In this document: positions 33,101-39,894 of the stretch, piece by piece
Numbering within the stretch: the stretch's first letter is position 1
Layout: the number at the start of each line of letters is the position of its first letter
From: Symsagittifera roscoffensis
Taxonomy: Eukaryota; Xenacoelomorpha; Acoela; Convolutidae
Direction: 5' to 3'
Assembly: GCF_963678635.1 (NCBI RefSeq)
Contig: NC_087063.1
Span: forward strand, 84,555,574 to 84,615,573
Length of the DNA: 60,000 nucleotides
Notes under the pieces: generated by a model
Database searches by the model: none
What the model was told of the DNA's origin: nothing
Seen by the model: the letters and a program-made list of their open reading frames with translations, nothing else
Program-made: the position numbers and the translations under genes

Positions 33101-33415
33101 ATTTCACTCTTATACACAAATTGGACAGAAGCAGTCTTTCAGGCCGGAAAGTCTGCTCTTAACGTGGGGAACTCAAACTGGATATTAAACTACTTCTTCA
33201 AACTTTATGATTGCTTTTTGTTCAGGTACAAAGAAGAAATTATGCGTTTGCGGAGACTTTTGGGCGACCAGCTTGGGGAGAGAGGGGGCGGGGGTCATCA
33301 TATGAGACATCCCTTGGGGGGAGGAGGAGGGGAAACAGCAGCTGATGTGTTCAACAGAGTGGGCGATATGGGGGGACCTCTGCCCCCGAGACAGTCGCCG
33401 CCTCTCAGATACTGA
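547..33415 (+). CDS. Kinesin motor-like CCDC78-type coiled-coil protein (spliced, 5' partial)
   Basis: Nineteen exons join in a consistent frame: 547-843, 3487-3641, 3900-4034, 6412-6608, 6795-6836, 7086-7260, 7638-7766, 8987-9118, 10853-10939, 21302-21481, 21720-21920, about 22401-22505, 23745-23833, 24087-24291, 24668-24858, 25374-25568, 26167-26257, 26636-26736, 33226-33415. The first six encode a kinesin motor-like fold: P-loop GESQSGKS, FELYNEKVRDL, SHTYSSVIFQI, a switch II-like VDLPAAE, NKGLFALSRMVGSIA and DSKLSQLL. The rest is charged coiled coil resembling CCDC78/DUF4472 proteins (EEEKLKVSKALVDLQIENN, RLVRYVDDIA), ending in a Gly/Pro-rich tail. The first motor beta strand and the start codon are missing, so at least one exon lies upstream. 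CCDC78 acts in centriole amplification in multiciliated cells; that role is inferred here. Switch motifs depart from the kinesin consensus, so ATPase activity is doubtful. Uncertain junctions are exon 5 donor, exon 8 acceptor and exon 12 acceptor. Two introns use GC donors. Confidence 0.82.
930..1742 (+). mobile_element. Interspersed element, family B (non-coding, hairpin ends)
   Basis: It starts near cttgcgattagcaag and ends in aagcttagcttcgcctttg. A second copy in the same order is at 26780-27432 (shared phrases include tagaggatcttcactt, ttcttcacttctatcact and gtcctagtttctgt), with fragments near 11228 and 34328. Both ends can form small hairpins. It lies in intron 1 and has no coding capacity. 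Confidence 0.6.
1995..2095. repeat. Two-copy tandem repeat, about 45-50 bp
   Basis: aacttaacaattgct, followed after a short variable stretch by agtaaatttaagaaattata, occurs twice in succession. It is non-coding DNA in intron 1. Confidence 0.6.
2125..2205 (+). mobile_element. tRNA-derived SINE head
   Basis: A tRNA-like stretch with an A-box-like region (tggtctggaggtaacg) and a B-box-like ggtttcgaatc is shared with 35525-35585 and, less well, 11690-11745. Three dispersed copies of a tRNA-like head argue for a SINE and against a working tRNA gene. Confidence 0.5.
2772..3145. mobile_element. Fold-back element with roughly 95-bp inverted repeats
   Basis: The left arm (2772-2866; cctgctgcaaatg ... 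gattcacttgccag-type order) reads as the reverse complement of the right arm (3046-3145), including gacctgctgc, ctctgaaagtttt, gatttgaatcactt and aggtctgaaaat. Arms are about 85 percent alike by eye and separated by about 180 bp. It has no coding capacity. Confidence 0.7.
3487..3641 (+). CDS. Exon 2: motor segment FELYNEKVRDL
   Basis: The acceptor is tttgttcag and the donor is CAA|gtgagg; phase runs from 1 to 0. It encodes VSISMFELYNEKVRDLF, the strand-helix signature found in nearly all kinesin motors (S-x-x-E-I-Y-N-E-x-I-x-D-L), followed by an insert and EEGFCVQNGQ. Confidence 0.85.
3900..4034 (+). CDS. Exon 3: motor switch I region
   Basis: Exactly 45 codons, phase 0 to 0, acceptor gtgtag, donor CTC|gtaaga. 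It encodes SGAEATRAFRDGWGRRT and then GLSHTYSSVIFQIDLSL. In kinesins this position carries N-x-x-S-S-R-S-H followed by a beta strand. Here the SSRSH element is rearranged to LSHTYSS, which could impair nucleotide sensing. Confidence 0.85.
4276..4641 (-). pseudogene. MULE-type transposase fragment
   Basis: The 121-codon reverse-strand frame matches the central part of the MULE/Mutator-like transposase domain: LCDGTFKICPMQFYQLYSIH, then a Pro-Cys-Leu-His-Ala-Leu-Leu-Pro-Asn-Lys-Thr segment, ILLDFERAAVNAF, and GCYFDL where the family usually has GC-x-FH. The N-terminal DNA-binding part and the rest of the domain are absent, and the conserved His is Asp. It is a truncated, inactive relic in intron 3, antisense to the host gene. 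Confidence 0.72.
4780..4915. repeat. Degenerate tandem repeat, roughly 15-20 bp unit
   Basis: Imperfect iterations of ggcataggaaaagttg-like sequence flank the segment at 4970-5060, itself an inverted relative of 41640-41755. A weaker run (attgggtaaattggaatgg) continues to 5130. Confidence 0.5.
5160..5445 (-). mobile_element. Interspersed element, family A (copy 1)
   Basis: Non-coding repeat with recurring phrases ctttaaacccccataactt, atggctggttaaaaagtcga, ccgagcacaaata and the terminal aacaagactgctcgtat. Other copies or parts are at 9523-9975, 35205-35405, 47632-48736 (two inverted), 49505-49790 and 57740-58345; a diverged one follows at 5600-5880. Confidence 0.6.
6065..6133. repeat. (TA)n microsatellite, 69 bp
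   Basis: Uninterrupted alternating TA in intron 3, flanked on both sides by copies of ttcggctggt. Confidence 0.98.
6412..6608 (+). CDS. Exon 4: motor switch II region
   Basis: The acceptor is tttttaag and the donor is CACGG|gtaagt; phase 0 to 2. It encodes RSRLVFVDLPAAEKL, then LNKGLFALSRMVGSIANEQ. Kinesin switch II is normally DLAGSE; here it is DLPAAE, so the glycine that contacts the gamma-phosphate is replaced. The helix alpha-4 motif NKGLxALxxMVGSIA is well kept. Confidence 0.88.
6795..6836 (+). CDS. Exon 5 (micro-exon, donor uncertain)
   Basis: A 42-nt exon after acceptor tttgcag encodes SPVAYVPLMLLRG, equivalent to the V-P-Y-R step before DSKL in kinesins. Donor TTG|gttatt keeps phase 2 and gives a frame leading to DSKLSQLL in the next exon. 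The nearby GAG|gttggt donor would shift the frame to a stop, so it is not chosen. Confidence 0.6.
7086..7260 (+). CDS. Exon 6: end of motor domain
   Basis: The acceptor is tgtttaag and the donor is CAG|gtacat; phase 2 to 0. It encodes DSKLSQLLVDVLSGNCKTTV followed by TCLRPH, matching the kinesin motif DSKLTRLLQDSLGGNxKT. It then gives LATILRVSDQFSRCRTLP, corresponding to the last motor helix (T-L-x-F-A-x-R-A-K), and leads into the neck. Confidence 0.85.
7638..7766 (+). CDS. Exon 7: neck/coiled-coil start
   Basis: 43 codons in phase 0, acceptor tttgtag, donor AAT|gtaagt. The charged heptad-like sequence includes YRSKMLRLQDEL and VQSLRDEMKRVKNEN. Confidence 0.8.
8145..8560. mobile_element. Interspersed element, family D (diverged copy)
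   Basis: AT-rich intronic repeat with phrases such as aaaaagtctaaaaatttgttcac, aggaaggcaa and gtgatcgact in varied form. It is shared with 22840-23095, 28715-28890 and 32515-32960. Non-coding. Confidence 0.45.
8987..9118 (+). CDS. Exon 8: coiled coil, DUF4472-like start
   Basis: It ends AAG|gtatgt and encodes LHLRDKNERLYSKLESLQ and SSNYVLSEEEKLK. The acceptor gggtttcag at 8986 gives phase 0, matching exon 7. A better pyrimidine tract precedes the acceptor at 8951, but that would need an extra base from exon 7. The open frame does extend back to 8952, so the true start may be there with an unseen small exon. Confidence 0.7.
9374..10169 (+). mobile_element. Interspersed element, family C, split by a family A insertion
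   Basis: It begins with a hairpin near ctcaagcaatgcttgtg and ends with cgaagtgcaacttcg. The uninterrupted relative is at 33663-34097. Between attaacacagactatt-like sequence (9523) and about 9975 lies a family A element (ttgttccgactttcg, acgaaagtaacggaatattt, attaacgcg repeats). Family C inserted first and family A later. Confidence 0.65.
10190..10420. repeat. Dispersed repeat with inverted relative at 40900-41100
   Basis: aattcccaaaattttttt, gtcgagaaaaaccggttt and atttttcgtct recur in reverse complement at 41000-41070. Intron 8, non-coding. Confidence 0.5.
10853..10939 (+). CDS. Exon 9: coiled coil VSKALVDLQIENN
   Basis: 29 codons in phase 0, acceptor tacgtgcag, donor AAG|gtgatt. It encodes VSKALVDLQIENNRLKED and TKFEQTNK, continuing the EEEKLK end of exon 8 as one DUF4472-like block. 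Its 3' neighbour is the 10.4-kb intron carrying the 91-bp array. Confidence 0.8.
11690..11745 (+). mobile_element. tRNA-like SINE head (diverged)
   Basis: tggtgcagtggtaacgaata (A-box-like) and agttcgatcc (B-box-like) are about 40 nt apart. It is related to the copies at 2125 and 35525. It lies 310 bp before the 91-bp array in the same intron. Confidence 0.45.
12058..21353 (+). repeat. 91-bp tandem array of splice acceptor plus exon-10 start (about 102 copies)
   Basis: The unit is 39 nt of intron 3' end (cccttgtattatgtg, then a GTTGTTGTTTTGTGTT tract, then gctctgcag) followed by 52 nt identical or nearly identical to the beginning of exon 10. Length divided by 91 gives about 102 copies; I did not count every one. 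Copies differ at few sites: TCTTCTGTT(G/A) or TTTTTTGTTA after the acceptor, and CGGGAG, CGGTAG or CTGTTGAG near the exon-like end. A few units are 88 bp because one gtt is lost (near 13160, 14250, 18455). The left edge (12058-12340) is more degenerate. The last unit is the true exon-10 boundary. The many short Cys-rich reading frames inside are side products of the repeat. Confidence 0.97.
21302..21481 (+). CDS. Exon 10, seeded by the last repeat unit; GC donor
   Basis: 60 codons, phase 0 to 0. Its first 52 nt are the last copy of the 91-bp unit; unique sequence then continues (LQRTAKEAVDRLEDVEKGRK, then LALKANYMGLAKDYDRE-like coiled coil). The true acceptor reads gctatgcag where nearly all upstream units read gctctgcag. 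The donor is GAG|gcaagt, a GC-AG intron; no GT donor in this position keeps the frame into exon 11. Confidence 0.85.
21720..21920 (+). CDS. Exon 11: coiled coil with Pro-rich hinge
   Basis: 67 codons in phase 0, acceptor gttttgcag, donor AAG|gtatgg. It encodes ARNEELTTELLTIVNTKE, a short Gly-Pro-Pro-Pro-Pro hinge, and AQAELERIRSLLNRM. Confidence 0.85.
22401..22505 (+). CDS. Exon 12: Ser/Tyr-rich linker (5' boundary uncertain)
   Basis: The open frame from the ATG at 22401 reads MANYYSASVPRMASNP and ends YMYPSEK before AAA|gtgagt. Phase 0 from exon 11 fits only an acceptor at 22478 (gatccccag), leaving nine codons. The GC-rich frame further upstream also looks coding. Using tattacgag at about 22396 would need phase 2, for instance through an alternative exon 11 donor 5 nt downstream. 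An alternative start at this ATG is also possible. Confidence 0.5.
22735..22825. repeat. Direct repeat partner of 24505-24600
   Basis: About 90 bp (aggaattgcgagaggctaag, tgtatctaactta, gagcgatggtgttttc) is present twice, in introns 12 and 14. It is probably a dispersed element fragment. Confidence 0.6.
23095..23477. mobile_element. Interspersed element, family E (hAT-like terminus)
   Basis: The right end reads ctagatccgcccctg, the reverse complement of CAGGGGCGGATCTAG, a terminus common in animal hAT-type MITEs. Relatives lie at 32166-32445 (opposite orientation, cggcgcgcgcttccccct) and 54705-55080. Each contains poly-T and Gcc/Cgg-rich blocks (gcgcgcgccgaaaaaacgc). A family D copy (22840-23095) abuts its left side. 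Confidence 0.55.
23745..23833 (+). CDS. Exon 13: coiled coil
   Basis: The acceptor is atttcag and the donor is GACT|gtgagt; phase 0 to 2. It encodes IFGDVERFNKELERIRIMY and DDEQKQLEHRL. Confidence 0.85.
24087..24291 (+). CDS. Exon 14: coiled coil, RLVRYVDDIA
   Basis: The acceptor is tttgtag and the donor is GCC|gtaagt; phase 2 to 0. A long charged helix (TAQKKMAETASELFQCRQSN) ends in NEEYKSRLVRYVDDIA, one of the segments that most resembles CCDC78. Confidence 0.87.
24668..24858 (+). CDS. Exon 15: coiled coil, EYIDSTRTQ
   Basis: The acceptor is gtgatcag and the donor is TACAG|gtactc; phase 0 to 2. It encodes EYIDSTRTQSEKNIKLKAYM and then YKGVSKTFIKRHEELLVAYR. Confidence 0.87.
25374..25568 (+). 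CDS. Exon 16: second GC donor exon
   Basis: The acceptor is tatgtgtag; phase 2 to 2. It encodes LLRTQIINLGYDIDLGPDQF and LSRALKEAHEEIRKMKEG. The exon ends GCCAG|gcaagt, the consensus GC donor, and joins exon 17 in frame as codon AG|C. A tRNA-like SINE begins about 30 nt inside the following intron. Confidence 0.85.
25590..25830 (+). mobile_element. tRNA-derived SINE in intron 16
   Basis: The head contains ggtatggtgcatggctctcc, an anticodon-arm-like stretch, and gggctcgaattccag (B-box-like). It is followed by a SINE-like body (gtagaaacggtttcggc, cactgtgcccaacc). The SINE starts about 30 nt after the GC donor of exon 16. Confidence 0.55.
26167..26257 (+). CDS. Exon 17: basic/acidic coiled coil
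   Basis: The acceptor is tgcttcag and the donor is CTG|gtgaga; phase 2 to 0. It encodes TKMATSSRRALHDEMDDARH and SLREFSRNQL. Confidence 0.83.
26636..26736 (+). CDS. Exon 18: coiled coil
   Basis: The acceptor is ctgtttag and the donor is ACCAG|gttact; phase 0 to 2. It encodes MSLEAEKAALLARATVAEEQ and LQETQEYIDKHLTR. The next intron (26737-33225) is 6.5 kb and transposon-rich. Confidence 0.83.
26780..27432 (+). mobile_element. Interspersed element, family B (copy 2)
   Basis: Collinear with 930-1742; it starts with cgcgataagcaagg and ends at gcgaagctcggcttcgc, a perfect small hairpin. Non-coding, in intron 18. Confidence 0.6.
28145..28385 (-). mobile_element. Two tRNA-like segments (SINE remnants)
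   Basis: On the reverse strand, ggttcaaatctcgatcc (around 28155) and cccggttcaaatgac (around 28330) both resemble a B box. Each follows an A-box-like stretch 40-60 nt upstream (tctagtatatctgctacgc; catagccaggcatatatg). Neither shows a clean acceptor stem, so I do not call them tRNA genes. Confidence 0.35.
29474..29941 (+). pseudogene. 3' end of a LINE (non-LTR retrotransposon) ORF2
   Basis: The 155-codon open frame has the C-terminal LINE signature: LRCGYSPLFSYLNRLDPSVP, then a zinc-knuckle-like CPKC with PHDPNDLFHF, then LWSNSVEASAFLGF. In intact elements the last ligand after L-F is Cys; here it is His-Phe. Reverse transcriptase and endonuclease parts are missing, as expected of a 5'-truncated copy. 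The 3' untranslated part seems to run on to about 30200. It lies in intron 18, sense to the host gene. Confidence 0.72.
32166..32445 (-). mobile_element. Interspersed element, family E (inverted copy)
   Basis: It starts caggggcggatctaagattc and contains ttttctcgacctttttttag and a cgcgcgcttccccct block, the inverse of 23095-23477. A family A fragment (ttgttccgactttcc, 31927-32110) precedes it. Confidence 0.55.
32515..32960 (+). mobile_element. Interspersed element, family D
   Basis: aagagtaatgagcgtagtga followed by a cttgctgatt/poly-T/caggaaaagtct block matches 22840-23095. Non-coding, at the 3' end of intron 18. Confidence 0.5.
33226..33415 (+). CDS. Exon 19: last coiled-coil turn, Gly/Pro-rich tail, stop
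   Basis: The acceptor is ttgttcag; phase 2; it ends at TGA 33413-33415. It encodes YKEEIMRLRRLLGDQLGERG, a Gly-rich His-Met segment, and the terminal PLPPRQSPPLRY. The tail is low-complexity and probably disordered. No AATAAA was found in the next 700 nt; the first is near 34196, beyond a repeat insertion. Confidence 0.82.
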
Positions 33416-33662
33416 CTTTGACAGGCGAGCTCAAAGAGGCAACTTCTAACATGCCTCAACTCGTCACTATTAGAACAGTACATCAGATGTTTTGACTGTT
33501 GTTGGCTTTCTATCAGAGCTGATTGGTTAATGGTTTAGCCTGTAAAATGGACTCTAGTTGATTAATGTAAAGTGTAAATTAAGTATATGTTAATAATGTA
33601 CAAATTGTTCAAAATTGACTCTTTAACATTTAACAATTTTGAATCATTAGCCTCCATATTTA

Positions 33663-34097
33663 CACAAGCAAAGCTTGTGTTATAGTATGAACTATCTATT
33701 TTTCCAACCTAAGTCGCCAATATTGTTGCGACAAAATGATGTGTTCATTTTGAAAGTGTTAATTTTGACCAATAACCAGCTATTAAGTACAGCCAATGCT
33801 AAGGATATTAACACAGACTATTATATTACAAATAGCTATTTAGCTTCTAGGTATCATGCATCTCTAGCGTAGAGTTAGGGAAGGAGACCCGCAACAACCT
33901 AAGAGGGTTCGAACCTGGGCAGGGTCGGATGTTTTTAATGAAGTTTTTCGTAATCTAGTTAAAATGCGTGCTCTCTATAAATTGAGGCATGTTGGTAGAT
34001 TAATTTCTTTTTTCAAATTGACTGGTACTACTAATGCGTCATAATTGGCTTGCGTATTTTTGCTTGTGTATGCGAAGTGCAACTTCGCCTCCTGTGT
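33663..34097 (+). mobile_element. Interspersed element, family C (uninterrupted) with tRNA-like box
   Basis: It begins with the perfect hairpin cacaagcaaagcttgtg and ends gcgaagtgcaacttcgc, also a hairpin. Its middle carries gggttcgaacctggg, a B-box-like motif absent from the copy at 9374. It lies 250 bp downstream of the kinesin/CCDC78-like stop codon. Confidence 0.6.
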
Positions 34098-34479
34098 TTA
34101 AAGTTTTTTAAGTATCTAAACAACAGCAAAAAAACCTGGCCCCAATTAGTTCACGCTGCAAAATAATTTTTTTCAATAAGTTTTTTAAGGCCTGCAATAA
34201 AAATTAGATGATGAGGCAAAGAAAATCTCGGAAAATGTCTGATTGAGAGATGGACTATCTGAAAACTGAGGGTCTGTAAAAACATGTATGGTTCAAGTTG
34301 AGCATTTTTTATAAGCAAACGATTGTTACCCTTGCGATAAGCAAGAGTATTGCAATCAAGTAGACTTTTCTCCTGTAATTAAGTTTGTTCACAGAATTGT
34401 CAATTTTGTCGGAATGGTAAATTTCAAGACATGCTGAATTTCTTGAAAATTCAATTCTAATTACCTTATCTAGGACTCG

Positions 34480-36960
34480 ATAGGTAAAGTACGTTATGGG
34501 TAGTAATTTTTCTTCTACACAAAGGTATCATTGGCAAAAACCAAACTTTTGATTTATTGACCGTTTTTGGGAAACTTTTTCGACTTCTCGAAAAACTACT
34601 CTGCCAATTTATAGGTTAAATGTTCAGGTTCAATGGAGAAACCCGGTTTCAGGAATCTTATCTTATACGACCTTATTGCAGAAAAAAATTGTTTCGAAAA
34701 GTCAAGTTTTTGAACTTTCGACAGTTTTTTAGAAACTCGATTTTCTGAAAATACTCTCATATGAAGGCTTCATTCGAACGAACCGGTTTTGAGATTTGCT
34801 TACAAAAGCGGCAATTCCTTATTTTTTGTTCAAAAAAAATATTTATTAGGAAAGATTGCAATTTTTCAAAAATCTTAACTAAAATTGTTTCTATTTTACA
34901 AGAGAAACAACAATGATTTTGGGAAAAGTCCAATTGTTTAAATTACTCATTTATTTCCGCATCAGTATAACACCCGAAAGAAATCTTACAATTACCTTTA
35001 GCCTTATTTAGGCCCCCTAGTTGCCTTTTATCGTTACGTGCGAGCGTTTGGTTCACCTTGATTTTTTCAACAGTTCATAAACAAATGGGTTTGCTTTTTT
35101 AGTTGGTATTTTTTTCTCAGAAATCAAGATTTTTGCTTCAATACATTAATTTTTGCTTGATATATGTGTTTCTAAAATGCAAAAAATTAGAATTGAAATC
35201 TGGTCACTTTGATTTTCGTCCCGACAATTTTCGATGAGAATGACGGAAAATTTGTGCGCATGTTTTTTTGCGAGTCAAATTTCAACTAGCATTTTTTGAC
35301 TGTTTTTGTTTATATTATTCGAAATTATTTAACCTGTGCTCATTTTTCATAACGGCATGGGCGCTTAAAGATTGCGAAGTTTGGGACAATTAATGAGCGA
35401 TTACTAGTCTTTTTTCACTAGTCTTTTTTCCCGTAAATAACTTTGTTCACAGGACTCGTTAAGACTTCTTGACTCATCTCTAAAAGTATCTTGTTTTAAA
35501 ATAAATTCGATTTTCCTAGTCAACTTAGCCTGGAGAAAACGAATACGCCTGGGATGGCAAAGGTCCTGGGTTCGAATCTGACAATGACTTCTTTTTTTCA
35601 AACGGCATTTATTCTATTTCAAATAAAATTGTCAGCTTAATTGTCACCTCTCAGATTTATTTTTATTTTGTTGCGCGCATCTATTGTTAATGTTACTGTT
35701 AGTTTTTCATGTATTCCTACAATATGTTATTTTCCTTAGTTTGACTTTGTATTTCCTTTTTTTTTTGTTTGCTTGAAAACATTCTTCGGCCCAAATTATT
35801 TAGGCCTATTTTTCATTGGTTTAGTAACATAATATGGGGTCTTCCGAAGGAAACACAATTTGTACACTCCTTTCTGCAACTTTCTAACTTGTTTGTATGT
35901 TTACCACTCGTTTTGTTGATTTTTTTTGAAAACTTTTATAAAAGTTTTTACTTAGAAACATCTGCTGATTTTCAAATAAGTAATATCAATGAAAAGAGGG
36001 AAAAACCATCTACAACTTTGTACTGCCCTACATACTCCCTACTTTTTTTGTTTTTATTTAGCCCCTAGGTCTTCAGCCTTCAAAAAATCTGTGAGGGATT
36101 AATTGACCCTCTTTTTTGATTCATTTCTTTTTCTCGAATACTGCCGTTCTCAATTTTGAGTTTTTGGTTTCAATGAATGGAATGGATTTGAAAAGCTTCC
36201 CTGTATAAACGGCGACAACCGAATTTTCACGCAAAGTTAAAGCCCTCGGAAAAATGAAACTTCTCGAAAACTAGCCTCTCAAATCTGAGTTGTGCGTTCA
36301 CTGTTTTGACTGTTTTTTTTTTAAATTTTTTCGATTTATCTCAAAAACTACCCAGCCATTTCTAAAATTTTGATTTCAATTCAAACAACGGTTTGTGTGA
36401 AGCTCGATTGCTTATGCGACAGCCCAAAATTTTTTGACATCATAAGTTATGGTCCTCGGAAAAGTCAAAGTTTTGATTTTTTTGACCGTTTGATTTCGAT
36501 TTTTTTTTAGTTTTTCTCGCTAACTATCCTGCCAAATCTGATATGGTAGGTTTAATCGAAACAACAGGTCGTTCCAAACTTCATTTTACAGTTGGTTACG
36601 CCCATATTTTCAAAAAAATATATGGCCTTCATACCGGTCAAAATTTTGAAACTTTGACCGTTTCTTGGAAACCTTTTGACTTTACGCAAAAACTAACGTG
36701 CCAGTTCTCAGGTTAAGTGTTCATTCGAGAAACCCAGTTTTTGGGCAAAGTCCATTTTTTGAAAAACCCATTTCATCCCGCATCATTATAACAGTTTCTA
36801 ACAATATTAAACAGCTACTTCCAGCTATAGTTGGACTCCTAGTTGTTTTTTATCGAGACTTTGGTTTTCACTTAGTTTTTTTTGGTTCACTTAGTTTTTT
36901 TTTCAACAAAACTCAAAGGAGCAATAAAGGGAAACTTCGCTGATAGTGTCTGATCATCAA
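34480..36960. repeat. Diverged repeats with a ttgaccgttt/aaactactctgcc motif
   Basis: Similar 130-160 bp segments recur near 34535, 34698, 36240, 36450 and 36640. Each contains a gaaaagtcaaa-like start, ttgaccgttt or cgacagtttt, aaaactactctgccaa-like sequence and a ttcattcgaa-like stretch. A family A piece (35205-35405) and a SINE head (35525-35585) interrupt them. I see no gene between 33416 and 38442 otherwise. Confidence 0.45.
35525..35585 (+). mobile_element. tRNA-derived SINE head (copy 3)
   Basis: acgaatacgcctgggatggc and cctgggttcgaatctgac match 2150-2200 closely, including the B-box ggttcgaatc. Confidence 0.5.
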
Positions 36961-38442
36961 TATAACTTTTTCAGGATTATAGATAATTTTGTGCCTTAGT
37001 GTATGCTGCCATTAGTGTATGCTGCCATAGCCACGGTATAAGGGGAAAATATCTGCGGTGAAAGTGAGCGTGGCAAGTTGCGTCCTCAGAAAGAGGTAAT
37101 CACATTCAATTTAGCTTCGAAGTCTTGTATGTTTGTTTCTCTTTCCTCTGACTTCGTTAGGAGAGCTAGTTTTTCTGCAATACTGTTTTAAACTCAAATT
37201 CTGTAACAGCATAGTAAACTTCTGTAATTTAAAAGGCATTAGGTTTTTCACATGAACAGTTTGAAGTCACCAATGAATGAAATAACTATAATGCAACACC
37301 CGCTCAATTCCGTTTTTGAACTTGTTGGAAATTAAGCCTGTTGATTATTCACTTTTTTGTGCAAATATGCAATATTGTGCAAAGTAAAAATTTCCGTCCA
37401 TGCATAAAAATTGCTTCATGTTACGAGAATTAAATGACAATTTATGGTGCGATTTTATGGTGCCCCCAATTTTATGGTGCGAGCAGAAAAAATTTTTTTC
37501 TTCAGTCATCAAAAATTTTCCAGAAGTATTGCTACTTCTTCTGTAAAAAGTAAGCTTTTCCTGTTCTTCGAAGTTGTGTTAATATAAGGATTTCGAGTTA
37601 AATTGGGCCCAAGTGGGAAAGACATGGACCCTTAACCTTCGTCTTAAATGTAGACTAGCGACAAAACAGCAACATCTGGCGTCTAAGAATGGAAGAAACT
37701 ACTTCTGGATGAAGACCATAATGTCCTGGCCTTGCAATATTTTATTGCTTGAATAAAAAATTAGCAAAGTTATTTCTCCCAAATGAGAAGTAACTTCAAA
37801 GCCGGCTCTCAAATATAGGATTAAAGCCGTTTCTCAATATGTTCAGTGCTATCGATAATTCAGGTGGTCAATACTGAATACTGTTTTTTTCCTGCCGGAA
37901 AAGGTCTGCGTCATATTTATTTTCTTCCGATGTTACCTTTGAAACTTCTTTGTTTTTTCGTAAATTTTGGACAGCGTTTTTCTCTTTTCTTATTTCTCTC
38001 TTTTTGTTCAAGAGTGCTTCCTGTGCGCAGGTGTGTTCAACTGTCAAGATCATCCATACATTTTTCATGCCAGCTCTTCTTTGATTCCTTTGGAAGCAGC
38101 CATCAGACTTAGCAAATAATAAAACATTAGCGGTATTGAATCAATCACAATACTTCCTTTCTTCAATTCCAGTCCACTCGGCCTCTTCAGTCCCGGAGGT
38201 GCTATATTAATTTTGCACAATCCATCCAACTCAAGATTCCTTCAACCACTATCCAAACAATTGCAGTCACATTGATAATATTAACTATCTACAGTTATAA
38301 AAATCAAAGCTGACGGTCGGCAAACAAACAAATAAACAGCGGTGTCAAAAATAAACAGCTTCAAAAAATCTGAAAAAAAACGCCCAGTTCTCAACTAACG
38401 TTGTCAGATTTTGATTAACTGAATTCAAAAGCGCTTTTTGAA

Positions 38443-38877
38443 ATGTTGAAGTCCAATTTGGCGCCAATTTTTCTCCTCTCAGCTCTGGTTGTTGGGTTGT
38501 GTTTCTTGGGCGACTGCGGAGCGAGAAGACACTTCCGTCCAGTGTGGAGTCACAAGCGACTGTCCGAGGGAATAAGCGGGACCAACATGTACCCCTACCA
38601 AACGGTAGAGGCCAGAAAACGAGGAGCTGCTGATGTGTTTGGGATTCTGAATGATTATCCCGACGAATCTGAAGACGAGGTTGAAAAAGAACGTTTGAGA
38701 CGAATTGCAGAAGAGATAGCAGACGAATTAGACAGAGCTGAACAAGAAGAAGAAGAGGAAGACGATGAAGTTGAGGAAGGAGGGCGTGAAGAAACTGAAG
38801 ACAACGACGAGGAAGATGAGATTGTCAAAAAGCGGCTTGTCCGTCCATTCTCGTATAAAATGAATCCACAAAAGTAA
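38443..38877 (+). CDS. Secreted prohormone-like precursor, 144 aa
   Basis: Single-exon frame from ATG to TAA. Residues 1-27 form a signal peptide (charged start, hydrophobic IFLLSALVVGLCFLG, small residues before Arg-Arg). Basic cleavage sites follow: RR 28-29, KR 38-39, RKR 58-60, RR 86-87 and KKR 129-131. They would release HFRPVWSH (30-37), an 18-residue peptide 40-57 containing MYPYQ, a segment opening GAADVFGILNDYP, and the C-terminal LVRPFSYKMNPQK (132-144). A strongly acidic spacer (about 95-127, mostly Glu/Asp) is typical of neuropeptide precursors. No Gly precedes the basic sites, so amidation is not expected. The first and last candidates share an R-P-aromatic/Val pattern. No known family is recognised. 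A poly(A)-like AATAAA lies at 39276. Alternative: an acidic secreted protein that is not processed. Confidence 0.7.
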   Translation: MLKSNLAPIFLLSALVVGLCFLGDCGARRHFRPVWSHKRLSEGISGTNMYPYQTVEARKRGAADVFGILNDYPDESEDEVEKERLRRIAEEIADELDRAEQEEEEEDDEVEEGGREETEDNDEEDEIVKKRLVRPFSYKMNPQK

Positions 38878-39204
38878 AGATCCTTCTAGACAGTCATTTC
38901 ACATCGAGAACACCTCAAGGCCACAGAAGGAATGCTAATTTTCACTAATTTGTTGTTCACCACTTATTTGTATCAACATTCAAAGAAATTCACTAATTTA
39001 GCTATGCTTTTCTTTTCTGCAATTGATTATGACAAATAATCGCACCTCGAAAGGCAGCAGTAACATCATATGTTTTGACCACTTTCTTCTCTTAGCTGCT
39101 GCCAGCCCTTTGGTAGCTCAAAATATTAAAAAACCGTTTAACAATTTTCGCATTCAAGCAGGCAAAAACAAGCAGTGACTTTAGTTTTATGTCTATAGAG
39201 AGTT

Positions 39205-39669
39205 GCAAAAAGTTCGGACAGACAGAATTAATTAAAAAGAGCAACTGTCTAGACATCAACGGAAATTAAAATTGAAATAAACATAGCGTCGAAAGTTCAT
39301 AAAGCAGAGTTTTCGCGCAAAACCTATAACCACGGTAGGCAATTAAAGCGTCGAATGGTGTACCATGAACCAGGAAAAATTTTGCTCAGGGTGGCTAATG
39401 TTTTTCTGCGATTATTTTCCAAATTAAGAATGATTTGATCATCTTCAATTACGTTTGTTTTTTTTTGGGCGGACTGATCTTTCAATTTTTGCGGTTGAAA
39501 TTGAATCCTTGATATTCGTCTTTGTAAAACATTAAAAAACGGTAGCTTACAATTTGAATGTATTCTGACAAAAAATTCAAAGTTGTTCGGCTTCAGATTT
39601 TGCATGCAAAAAACGTCGGAAAGCACTGATTGCTCATTTTAATTAATTCTGTCTGTTCGAACTTTTTGC
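39205..39669. mobile_element. Inverted-repeat element with about 40-bp ends
   Basis: Left end gcaaaaagttcggacagaca and right end tgtctgttcgaactttttgc are inverse copies, extending inward through aattaattaaaa to gagcaa. The interior has a 100-codon reverse-strand frame (39324-39626) containing NNRRKTLATLSKIF and TIRRFN, faintly like a Tc1/mariner HTH. That identity is a guess. Confidence 0.6.
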
Positions 39670-39894
39670 TTCTAATTATAAACTCTAATCTATGAAACAG
39701 TCGTCTCAAAACCTTTTGTGAACTGAACGGAACTTTTAGTTCACCTGATGGATAGATCGGTTCCTAGATAGTTGACAGAAAAGCATATCCTTCCCCCCCT
39801 CCAGATATACCAAGGTAAGATCATTAAAATGTTCCATCTTAGCATTTGATCTGCTTGTAAAATGCTCGATTCTGATTGGTTAAAAGTTCGTAAT

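Noticed and set aside
37846-38112. 88-codon frame with hydrophobic stretches just before the prohormone gene
   Set aside because: Phe/Leu-rich translation of pyrimidine-rich DNA with an overlapping reverse frame; no motif, no codon bias, no splice context.
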